Positions 1 through 5,062 of a stretch of DNA of 15,519 nt are shown here, piece by piece. Source of the DNA: Planctomycetota bacterium. GTDB lineage: Bacteria; Planctomycetota; MHYJ01; JACQXL01. The notes beneath the pieces are model-generated. The model worked only from the letters and a program-made list of their open reading frames with translations. It was not told where the DNA came from and did no database searches. Within the stretch, counting starts at the first letter, position 1, and every line of letters begins with the position of its first letter. Where the stretch lies: contig JACQXL010000122.1 in assembly GCA_016208805.1 (NCBI GenBank), positions 1 through 15,519 of the forward strand. Direction: 5' to 3'. Made by a program: the position numbers and the translations under genes.

Positions 1-41
1 ATTTCGCAAGAGTTCAGGATATAGATATATTGGTTGTTCAT
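1..41 (-). CDS. GIY-YIG family protein, N-terminal fragment cut by window edge
   Basis: An ATG on the minus strand at 41 opens a frame that reads MNNQYIYILNSCE and then leaves the window. The pattern of polar residues followed by YIYILNS is how stand-alone GIY-YIG endonuclease-domain proteins (UPF0213/YhbQ-like) begin, where the first tyrosine-isoleucine strand holds the GIY half of the motif. A strong ribosome-binding site, AAAGGAGGGACTCAA, lies directly upstream, with GGAGG seven to eight bases from the ATG, so this is a real start. Only 13 codons are visible; the catalytic residues lie outside. Family assignment is by N-terminal resemblance alone and could be wrong. Confidence 0.55.
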   Translation of the reverse strand, partial: MNNQYIYILNSCE

Positions 42-97
42 TTGAGTCCCTCCTTTCTTAATGCACCGATATATTATTATCGGCACAAGGAGGGACT
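42..97 (-). promoter_or_regulatory. Leader hairpin that sequesters the Shine-Dalgarno of the GIY-YIG gene
   Basis: On the minus strand, AGTCCCTCCTT (97-87) pairs perfectly over 11 bp with AAGGAGGGACT (55-45), which contains the GGAGG ribosome-binding site. The loop carries a second stem, CCGATA/TATCGG. Folding would hide the ribosome-binding site of the gene starting at 41. Read on the plus strand, the same hairpin is followed by TTTTCTTTTT and could act as an intrinsic terminator for antisense transcription, so the two readings are not exclusive. Confidence 0.5.
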
Positions 98-466
98 TTT
101 CTTTTTACCCTTAAGTCACTGCCATTAGCCGGCAGGCAGGCAGGCCGCCCCAAGGAGTTGCTCTGTTTTAGTTAGGTTCAGGACACAACTTTTTTAATCT
201 GTGTCTTACTGCCGGTCCTTTATCCCTCCGTGAGGTTCAGGTCATCACACCCGGAGATAATGATTATTCCATACATCTCTTTTCTTTACGGCTACCCACT
301 CTAACCAAAAAAATATATACTCATAAGGGTCAGAACATATATCCGCCTTGGTCAAGGCATATATCCCTGAAGTAATTGTTTGGTATGGATAACCTAATCA
401 GCTTATATCCCTGTGGTAATAGGATGGCATAGGTCTGGATAGAGCCGGTGTAGGGCTAAGGTCACA

Positions 467-496
467 GGGGTGGGGGGATAGGGTAGGGGGAGGGGG
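467..496 (+). repeat. G-quadruplex-type G-rich tract
   Basis: Five G runs of 4, 6, 3, 5 and 5 bases are separated by loops of one to three bases (T, ATA, TA, A). This meets the usual sequence rule for an intramolecular G-quadruplex. A similar tract sharing GGGGGAGGGGGTG lies at 10558. Confidence 0.55.
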
Positions 497-528
497 TGCT
501 CAAGTTTTATGCGGGTTCCAGGGCATCA

Positions 529-616
529 AGCACGACATTTTTTAGGATTTTGATAATCACCACCGTTATTTTGTGAGGGATTTGAGGTATTTCTGCTCAA
601 CGAAGCACGACATTTT
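529..616. repeat. 14-bp direct repeat AAGCACGACATTTT
   Basis: The word AAGCACGACATTTT occurs at about 529-542 and again at 603-616, 75 bp apart, just downstream of the minus-strand HTH gene. On the minus strand it reads AAAATGTCGTGCTT. It could be a remnant of a mobile-element end or a duplicated regulatory site; nothing else in the window decides this. Confidence 0.4.
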
Positions 617-655
617 CTGTATCTCTCATATTTATAAAAGGTTATGACAAGAAAT

Positions 656-898
656 TTACCTGATAAATCCACCAATTCCGCTCTTCCGATATCGGGCTAT
701 CCATCTCTGCATCGTCCGATAGGTTACTCCCAATGACCTGCTGATATCTTCAAAGGTCTTTTGCTGGTCTGAGAGCCAGAGTGCCTGGAGTGGTTTGCGT
801 TTCTTATGCTGGCCGGCTAACAGGAGCCGTTTCAGTTCCCTGGTTATCTTTCCCCTTTCCTCAGGGGTAAGTTTGATGTAGACGTGTGGATATGGCAT
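656..898 (-). CDS. Truncated IS630-type transposase helix-turn-helix domain, or orphan HTH protein
   Basis: The 80-residue product has a basic N-terminal half (KLTPEERGKITRELKRLL) and a helix-turn-helix in the second half, seen in FEDISRSLGVTYRTMQRW followed by IARYRKSGIGGF. This arrangement matches the DNA-binding N-terminus of IS630/Tc1-like transposases, where RYR.SG..GL is followed by a linker and a DDE catalytic domain. Here the frame stops right at the linker and I find no DDE domain downstream on the minus strand. It is therefore either a truncated transposase or a domesticated stand-alone HTH protein of the kind common in environmental genomes. The start overlaps the plus-strand decayed gene by 15 bp. 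No strong Shine-Dalgarno is visible. Confidence 0.6.
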   Translation of the reverse strand: MPYPHVYIKLTPEERGKITRELKRLLLAGQHKKRKPLQALWLSDQQKTFEDISRSLGVTYRTMQRWIARYRKSGIGGFIR

Positions 899-1343
899 AT
901 TGTTTATTTTTACCTGATTTTATTTGTTTCTTTTATTTTTGCAATAATTACCGGTATTGTTTTATCCGTCGGGTCTATCTTTAATACCTCATCCAATGAG
1001 TCCAATGCCTCCCTGCCCAATACCGAGATAGACGTTTCGGGATACGTGCCACCGGATACGAGATACGTGATATGCGTTATGACGCATGCGGGGGCAAGCA
1101 CGATACTCTACGGCTACAAGGCCCAGTTCTACACTCCCGCCATTCAGCGGGACTCCGCTGCGGCTCCGCAGGCCGACCGTTGCCCCGGCCCCGCTCTACC
1201 GCTTGGACACGGCACAGAAGGACTTCACTAACTACCTGACGGTGCTGATTCCGTTGGACAGTAACAGAAAGTTTGTGACATCGGTTTATCGGGACGGGGT
1301 GACCACGGCATGTGAACTCTATCTAATGGGATATGTAAGATGA
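884..1343 (+). pseudogene. Frameshifted membrane-anchored protein of unknown function
   Basis: I do not recognise the family. The first part, opening with GTG at 884, has a hydrophobic helix (residues about 5-32), then a polar linker and the readable segment SGYVPPDTRYVICVMTHAGASTILYGYKAQFYT. Coding sense then jumps to another frame, which reads APLYRLDTAQKDFTNYL and continues to the end LYLMGYVR at 1343. The break falls on a palindromic element at about 1135-1174, some 40 bp long, whose length accounts for the frame change. The true 5' end may be lost, because the GTG lies within the HTH gene on the other strand. The segments on both sides look protein-like, which favours this strand over the opposing minus-strand frame at 910-1101. 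Confidence 0.45.
1135..1174. repeat. Double-palindrome element inside the frameshifted gene
   Basis: CCCGC/GCGGG (1136-1151) is followed by CTGCGG-CT-CCGCAG (1158-1171). The reverse complement of the intergenic element at 9475-9503 has the same two parts in the same order (CCCGCC...GGCGGGA then TGCGGCTCCGCA). These are therefore two copies of one dispersed element family. Confidence 0.6.
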
Positions 1344-1348
1344 ATCGA

Positions 1349-1417
1349 CACACCCCTAAATCCCCTCTTGGTAGAGGGGACTTTGGCTAATCCCCTCTTG
1401 AGAGGGGTAGGGGTGTG
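1349..1417. repeat. Inverted-repeat element separating two copies of a gene tail
   Basis: Outer arms CACACCCCTA (1349-1358) and TAGGGGTGTG (1408-1417) are perfect inverted repeats. Between them the word AATCCCCTCTT occurs twice, each time followed by a complementary AGAGGGG, so several hairpins can form. It starts six bases after the stop codon at 1343 and ends two bases before a second copy of the preceding gene tail. Confidence 0.65.
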
Positions 1418-1419
1418 TG

Positions 1420-1467
1420 GGCGTCACCACGGCGGCGGAGTTATATCTGATGGGCTACATCCGGTGA
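1420..1467 (+). pseudogene. Relic C-terminus of a paralogue of the preceding gene
   Basis: The 15 codons before the TGA at 1465-1467 encode GVTTAAELYLMGYIR, against GVTTACELYLMGYVR at the end of the preceding gene (1296-1343). Thirteen of 15 residues agree, but only about two thirds of the bases do, and most of the differences lie at synonymous third positions. The piece therefore descends from a gene copy that evolved under protein-level constraint; it is not a recent local duplication. No start or upstream body is present because the repeat element abuts it directly. Confidence 0.55.
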
Positions 1468-1471
1468 ATTG

Positions 1472-1537
1472 CACCGCAGAGGGCGCGGAGAAGAAAGCCG
1501 TTATTTATTCTTCTGCGTTCTCAGCGTCTCCACGGTG
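1472..1537. repeat. Dispersed ACCGCAGAG-type imperfect palindrome
   Basis: The left arm starts CACCGCAGAGGGCGC and ends GAGAAGAA. The right arm starts TTCTTCTGCG and ends CTCCACGGTG. They are complementary with a few mismatches and form one long stem. This word family recurs between genes in many environmental genomes. Confidence 0.55.
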
Positions 1538-1581
1538 ATTTTACAAGCAGAAAATATTTCCCCAAAATCCGATAAAAACAC

Positions 1582-1609
1582 TTGACAGGGGTTTTATGAT
1601 TGCTATTAT
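1582..1609 (+). promoter_or_regulatory. Sigma70-type promoter of the tetR-efflux operon
   Basis: A consensus -35 TTGACA (1582-1587) is separated by 16 bp from TATTAT (1604-1609), which is preceded by TG-C as an extended -10. Transcription should begin near 1616, giving a leader of about 148 bases before the tetR ATG at 1764. It is the best promoter match in the window and faces the efflux genes. Confidence 0.65.
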
Positions 1610-1615
1610 ATACGT

Positions 1616-1629
1616 GGACTGGCGGGTCC
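1616..1629. promoter_or_regulatory. Possible TetR operator at the start point
   Basis: GGAC-TGGCGG-GTCC is a short inverted repeat at the predicted start site, the usual place for an autoregulatory TetR site. The arms are only 4 bp, so this is a candidate only. Confidence 0.25.
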
Positions 1630-1637
1630 GTCTATTT

Positions 1638-1749
1638 ACTCGCTGTTCGCGACGAAGAAGCGTTACAGCGAGTTATCCCGCTCTTTGTCTCGCAAAGAGC
1701 GGGATAAGACCCAGTAACGCCCCGCTCTTTATCCCGTAAAGAGCGGGGC
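1638..1749 (+). repeat. Three consecutive hairpins in the tetR leader
   Basis: ACTCGCTG/CAGCGAGT (1638-1673) is followed by a perfect 15-bp stem, TTATCCCGCTCTTTG with CAAAGAGCGGGATAA (1673-1707), and then a 13-bp stem, GCCCCGCTCTTTA with TAAAGAGCGGGGC (1719-1749). The last two share the stem core CCCGCTCTTT, so they look like tandem copies of one element. They fill most of the leader and end 14 bases before the tetR start, which lacks a clear Shine-Dalgarno. Confidence 0.7.
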
Positions 1750-1763
1750 TAACTGGCTCTAAT

Positions 1764-2417
1764 ATGAAACGACAGGAACGGATAAAGGAAATCAAGGCCC
1801 GGCGGTATCAGGAAATCCTGGATGCGGCCACCGGCATCTTCGCCCGACACGGCTACCACCTGACCGATGTGGAAGTGATTGCCGACAAACTCGGCGTGGG
1901 CAAGGGCACCATCTACCGCTATTTCCCGACCAAGGAGAAACTCTTTACGGCCATTATGGAGCAGATGATGCACCAACTGGCCGGTATCATTGCGGCTAAA
2001 GCACAGGGTATCTCCAACCCGCTGGAACGGCTCCGGGCCGTCATCCGCGGGCATATGGAGTTCTTTGAGAAGAACATGCATATCCTGGAAATATTCGTCC
2101 ATTACCGGAGCGAGTATAAAGAAAAGGCCCGTGAGATTTATATGCGGCATTATTCGCGGGGCTTCAAGCGGACCCAGGCGCTGGTCCATGAATGCATTGA
2201 CAAGGGGTTGATAAAGGCGCCATCCCTGCCCCGCCCCCCGATGTTACATCGGGGGACGCAGGCGGGAGCCAAGCTCTGCGCCAGCATCCTGATAGATATA
2301 TGTTACGGCATCCTGTTTACCACCTTCCTGGGCGCAAGCAAAAGGGTGTTCCGGGAAAAGGGGCGGTACCTGGAGGAATTGTTGCTGTGTGGAGATAAGA
2401 AGATGTGCGATGTGTGA
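1764..2417 (+). CDS. TetR/AcrR-family transcriptional regulator of the efflux operon
   Basis: The 217-residue protein has the TetR N-terminal DNA-binding domain at about residues 14-65: ILDAATGIFARHGYH, then VEVIADKLGVGKGTIYRYFPTKEKLF, where GVGKGTIYRYF is the recognition helix region. The rest is the helical ligand-binding and dimerisation domain. Its place as first gene upstream of channel, adaptor and pump genes is the standard layout for a repressor that senses a pump substrate. About 17 residues near 154-170 (PSLPRPPMLHRG...) are encoded by a GC-rich palindrome and look like an in-frame insertion between helices; whether ligand binding survives is unknown. No good Shine-Dalgarno precedes the ATG, and the leader is full of hairpins. 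The gene end overlaps the longest possible frame of the next gene. Confidence 0.88.
   Translation: MKRQERIKEIKARRYQEILDAATGIFARHGYHLTDVEVIADKLGVGKGTIYRYFPTKEKLFTAIMEQMMHQLAGIIAAKAQGISNPLERLRAVIRGHMEFFEKNMHILEIFVHYRSEYKEKAREIYMRHYSRGFKRTQALVHECIDKGLIKAPSLPRPPMLHRGTQAGAKLCASILIDICYGILFTTFLGASKRVFREKGRYLEELLLCGDKKMCDV
2224..2266. repeat. In-frame palindromic insertion in tetR
   Basis: CCCCCGATGT-T-ACATCGGGGG (2235-2255) is a perfect 10-bp stem, enclosed by CCTGC (2225-2229) and GCAGG (2258-2262). It adds a proline- and arginine-rich stretch to the C-terminal domain. An intergenic hairpin at 9514-9531 has the same CCCGAT/ATCGGG core. Confidence 0.6.
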
Positions 2418-2439
2418 TGCGGGATACGGGATATGTGAT

Positions 2440-3789
2440 ATGAGATACTTAATGTGGGTTTCTGTGATTGTATTGTTGACCTTGTGTCAGGCGGGTTTGT
2501 TGGCCTCCGCCTTCGCCACGGCTTCGGCGGACAAGGATGAGCCCAAGACTGGCAAGCGGCTGTCGCTTGAGGAGTGCCTCCAGATTGCGGCCCAGAATAA
2601 CCGCCAGGCGCTGATAATGGACGAGGCGGCCAACCAGGCCGATGCCAAACTGGCCGAGGCGCAATCACGGCTTTACCCATCCATCAACGGCAACCTGACA
2701 TATCGCCGGGTGGACGAGGTGACCTCGTTTGAGCCCGTGCCGGGGATGGGCAAGGTCACCATCGGTTCGCTGGATAATTATGCGGCCGAGGTGTCCGTCA
2801 AGGAATCGCTTTATATGGGCGGGCGTATCAGGTCCGGTATCCGCTCGGCCCAACTGGGCAAACTGACCCAATCAACCCAGAAGGAAGATTTGATGCGCAA
2901 CCTTAACTTTTTAGTCAAGAAGTCATATTACGATGTCCTGCTTAACGACGAAACGGCCAATGTGAACCTCAAGACCGAAGAGGTGGTTAAAGCCCACCTG
3001 GATGATGTAACCAAACAGAACCGGGAAGGGCTGGCCTCCAACTACGATGTGCTGAGGGCGCAGGTGCAACTTTCCAATGTCCGGACCCTGCGCATCCAGA
3101 ACCAGTCAACTCTGCAGAAGAGCAAATTGGCGCTGGTCAGCATCCTGGGTCTGCCTCTAGAGGAGTCGGATAACCTGTTCTTGACCGACAAATTAATTTA
3201 CAAGGAAATATTGCCGAACGCATCGGACATAGAAGGCGCGGCATTTGCGAACCGGCCTGATTTGCGCTCGGCCCAGGTGCGGATTGACCTGCAGAAAGAG
3301 ATGGTCAAGATGGCCAAGGCCGAGAACCTGCCGACTGCGTCGTTGAGTTGGAGTTACGGCGAGGAGAAGCCGTCCCGCAAGGTCTTCGGCGGCGTGGAAT
3401 GGGGCAATTACTGGAACCTGGTGGCGGTGGTGGCCATCCCGGTCTTTGAGGGCGGCCGGGTCAGGGCCAAGGTCAGGCAGGAGAATTCAGCGCTCCAGCA
3501 GGCCGAGATGTCCCTGAACGACCTGAGAGAGAAGATCCGGCTGGAACTGACCCATGCGCTCCTGGGGTTGAGAGACGCCTTTGCCCTGATTAATTCACAG
3601 AAGGACAGCGTCAAGCAGGCCGAGGAGGGGTTGCGGTTGGTGGAAATCGGCTACAAGAACGGGGTCAATACGCAACTGGAAGTAATGGATGCCCAGATGG
3701 CGCTGGACACGGCATCCAAGAACTATATCCAGGCCATATATATGTATAACATCGCCCGGGCGAACCTGGAGGCGGTGATAGGGAAATAA
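2440..3789 (+). CDS. TolC-family outer-membrane efflux channel
   Basis: About 449 residues from the chosen ATG. It forms the outer-membrane duct of a tripartite pump. The N-terminus MRYLMWVSVIVLLTLCQAG is a signal peptide, cleaved somewhere near ASA. The mature protein starts with LSLEECLQIAAQNNRQALI, typical of the first OEP repeat; a second repeat follows the FANRPDLRSAQVRIDLQ segment and ends with LEVMDAQMALDTASKNYIQAIYMYNIARANLEAVIG, the usual TolC C-terminal helix. A GTG at 2389 lengthens the frame but adds MEIRRCAMCDAGYGICD before the signal peptide, so ATG 2440 is preferred; the Shine-Dalgarno is weak for either. The signal-peptide cleavage region is itself encoded by a palindrome (2506-2531). 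The membrane-fusion gene follows 30 bp later. Confidence 0.9.
   Translation: MRYLMWVSVIVLLTLCQAGLLASAFATASADKDEPKTGKRLSLEECLQIAAQNNRQALIMDEAANQADAKLAEAQSRLYPSINGNLTYRRVDEVTSFEPVPGMGKVTIGSLDNYAAEVSVKESLYMGGRIRSGIRSAQLGKLTQSTQKEDLMRNLNFLVKKSYYDVLLNDETANVNLKTEEVVKAHLDDVTKQNREGLASNYDVLRAQVQLSNVRTLRIQNQSTLQKSKLALVSILGLPLEESDNLFLTDKLIYKEILPNASDIEGAAFANRPDLRSAQVRIDLQKEMVKMAKAENLPTASLSWSYGEEKPSRKVFGGVEWGNYWNLVAVVAIPVFEGGRVRAKVRQENSALQQAEMSLNDLREKIRLELTHALLGLRDAFALINSQKDSVKQAEEGLRLVEIGYKNGVNTQLEVMDAQMALDTASKNYIQAIYMYNIARANLEAVIGK
2506..2531. repeat. TCCGCC...GGCGGA palindrome in the signal-peptide region
   Basis: TCCGCC-TTCGCC and GCTTC-GGCGGA form a short stem of a type (TCCGCCTTCGC...CTTCGGCGGA) that recurs as a dispersed repeat in many environmental genomes. 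It encodes ASAFATASADK in frame at the predicted signal-peptide cleavage region of the TolC-like protein. Confidence 0.5.
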
Positions 3790-3819
3790 ACCACAGATGA
3801 CACGGATTACGGAGGGTTT

Positions 3820-4974
3820 ATGAAGAAGTTAATATTAGTTATAATTGTCCTGGCCATTATCGTCGGAAGTTTCTTCGTGACGATGCATATCAGAAAAAGC
3901 GACAAGACGCAGAATAACAACAACACCGAGAAGGTCGTGCCGGTAGCGGTCCAGGAGATTGTCCGGACGGATTTGGCCGAGACAATGGCGGTCTTCGGGA
4001 CGGTTAAGGCCATCAACCAGGTGGATGTCTATGCCAAGGTGAGCGGCCGGGTTGAGGAACTGCTGGTCAAGAACGGCCAGGCGGTGCAGGCCGGCCAGGT
4101 GATGCTGGTGATAGAGCATTCTATGATAAAGGCGCAGATAGATCAGTCTATGTCGGGCCGCGAGGCGGCCACGGCGCAGTTGAAGCAACTGGAGATTAAT
4201 CTGGCGAACCTGGAGAAGGAATTGAACCGCATCAGCGCCTTAAGCAAGGAGGGCGCGGTGTCGGAATCCAGGAAAGACCAGATAGAAACGCAATTCAAGG
4301 CGATGCAGGCCCAGAAAGAGACGGTCCAGGCGCAGGTAAAACAACTTGAGGCGGTGCTGTCCCAGGCGCAGATTAACCTGGACGAGGCGCATCTGAAAGC
4401 GCCGATTACCGGAGTGATTTCACAGCGCTATGTTGAAGTGGGCGATATGGTCACGCCCCAACGGCCGGTCTTTACGCTCATCCAGGCCGAGCGGGTCAAG
4501 ATTGCCGCCTCGGTACCGGAAACCGTGGTCGGGCGCATTAAGGCGGGCGCAACCAAAACGCTGATTAACATAGATACCTATCCGGACAAGATATTTGAAG
4601 GGCTGATTTCCTACGTGGCGCCGGCGGTTGATGCCCGGAGCCGCAATGCGGAGATAGAAATAGAACTGGATAACCCGGCGGGATTGTTGAAACCAGGGAT
4701 GTTCTGCCGGATTGAACTGGTGCTGGATTCCAAGAAAGCCGTGCTGGCCGTGCCCAAAGATTTTATTATTTACGAAGCGCTGGGCGAGGACAGGAATTAT
4801 GCCGTCTATGTGGTCCAGGGCAATATCGCCCGGAAAACCGATGTCAAAACCGGCATTTATTCGCGCGGACTGGTGGAAATAAAAGAAGGACTGATTGAAG
4901 GCGATAAAGTCATTGCCTCGGTCGGACCGCATATATTTGACGGGTGTAAGGTGGAAGTCGTGAACGGAAAATAG
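3820..4974 (+). CDS. RND efflux periplasmic adaptor (membrane-fusion protein, HlyD/AcrA type)
   Basis: The 384-residue protein links the inner-membrane pump to the TolC-like channel. It opens with a membrane anchor or signal (KKLILVIIVLAIIVGSFFV) and a polar linker. VFGTVKAINQVDVYAKVSGRVEELLVKNGQAVQAGQVML is the first half of the lipoyl domain. A coiled-coil hairpin spans about residues 100-180, and LDEAHLKAPITGVISQRYVEVGDMV is the second lipoyl half with the family's APITGVI signature. The beta-barrel and membrane-proximal domains follow (NIDTYPDKIFEGLISYVAPAVDARSRNAEIEIEL; GLLKPGMFCRIEL). GGAGGG at 3811 sits just before the ATG. Length is normal for the family. It lies between the channel and pump genes in one operon, separated from the pump by an 88-bp gap with a repeat. 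Confidence 0.93.
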   Translation: MKKLILVIIVLAIIVGSFFVTMHIRKSDKTQNNNNTEKVVPVAVQEIVRTDLAETMAVFGTVKAINQVDVYAKVSGRVEELLVKNGQAVQAGQVMLVIEHSMIKAQIDQSMSGREAATAQLKQLEINLANLEKELNRISALSKEGAVSESRKDQIETQFKAMQAQKETVQAQVKQLEAVLSQAQINLDEAHLKAPITGVISQRYVEVGDMVTPQRPVFTLIQAERVKIAASVPETVVGRIKAGATKTLINIDTYPDKIFEGLISYVAPAVDARSRNAEIEIELDNPAGLLKPGMFCRIELVLDSKKAVLAVPKDFIIYEALGEDRNYAVYVVQGNIARKTDVKTGIYSRGLVEIKEGLIEGDKVIASVGPHIFDGCKVEVVNGK

Positions 4975-4976
4975 TA

Positions 4977-5036
4977 CGCGGATTTTCGCAGATGTACGCC
5001 GATAAAATCCCGAAAATCTGCGTTTATCTGCGTCCT
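4977..5036. repeat. CGCAGATTTTCGC-type imperfect palindrome between adaptor and pump genes
   Basis: CGCGGATTTTCG (4977-4988) and CGAAAATCTGCG (5011-5022) pair with one mismatch, and CGTTTATCTGCG follows as a further half copy. This belongs to a repeat family common between genes in environmental genomes. It sits within the operon and may affect mRNA stability between the two cistrons. Confidence 0.5.
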
Positions 5037-5062
5037 ATTAAAGAGGAATTTAGTTATAGTTT

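Larger units (their letters stand above)
98..655. other. Gene-free stretch with G-rich tract and short repeats
   Basis: I see no credible coding sequence here. The stretch holds a run of GGCAGGCAGGCAGGC, a small palindrome GCCTTGGTCAAGGC (345-358), three loosely repeated TATATCC(CTG) words between about 338 and 413, a G-quadruplex-type tract at 467-496 and a 14-bp direct repeat near 529 and 603. It looks like decayed intergenic DNA next to the truncated HTH gene. Confidence 0.6.

Noticed and set aside
910..1101. Minus-strand frame of 63 codons
   Set aside because: The plus strand reads more like protein here and continues, after the frame break, into a tail that is conserved as a paralogous copy.
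2389..2439. GTG start for the TolC-like protein overlapping tetR
   Set aside because: It would place about 17 polar residues before a complete signal peptide, and GGAGG lies 12 bases away. ATG 2440 fits export better, though the choice is not certain.
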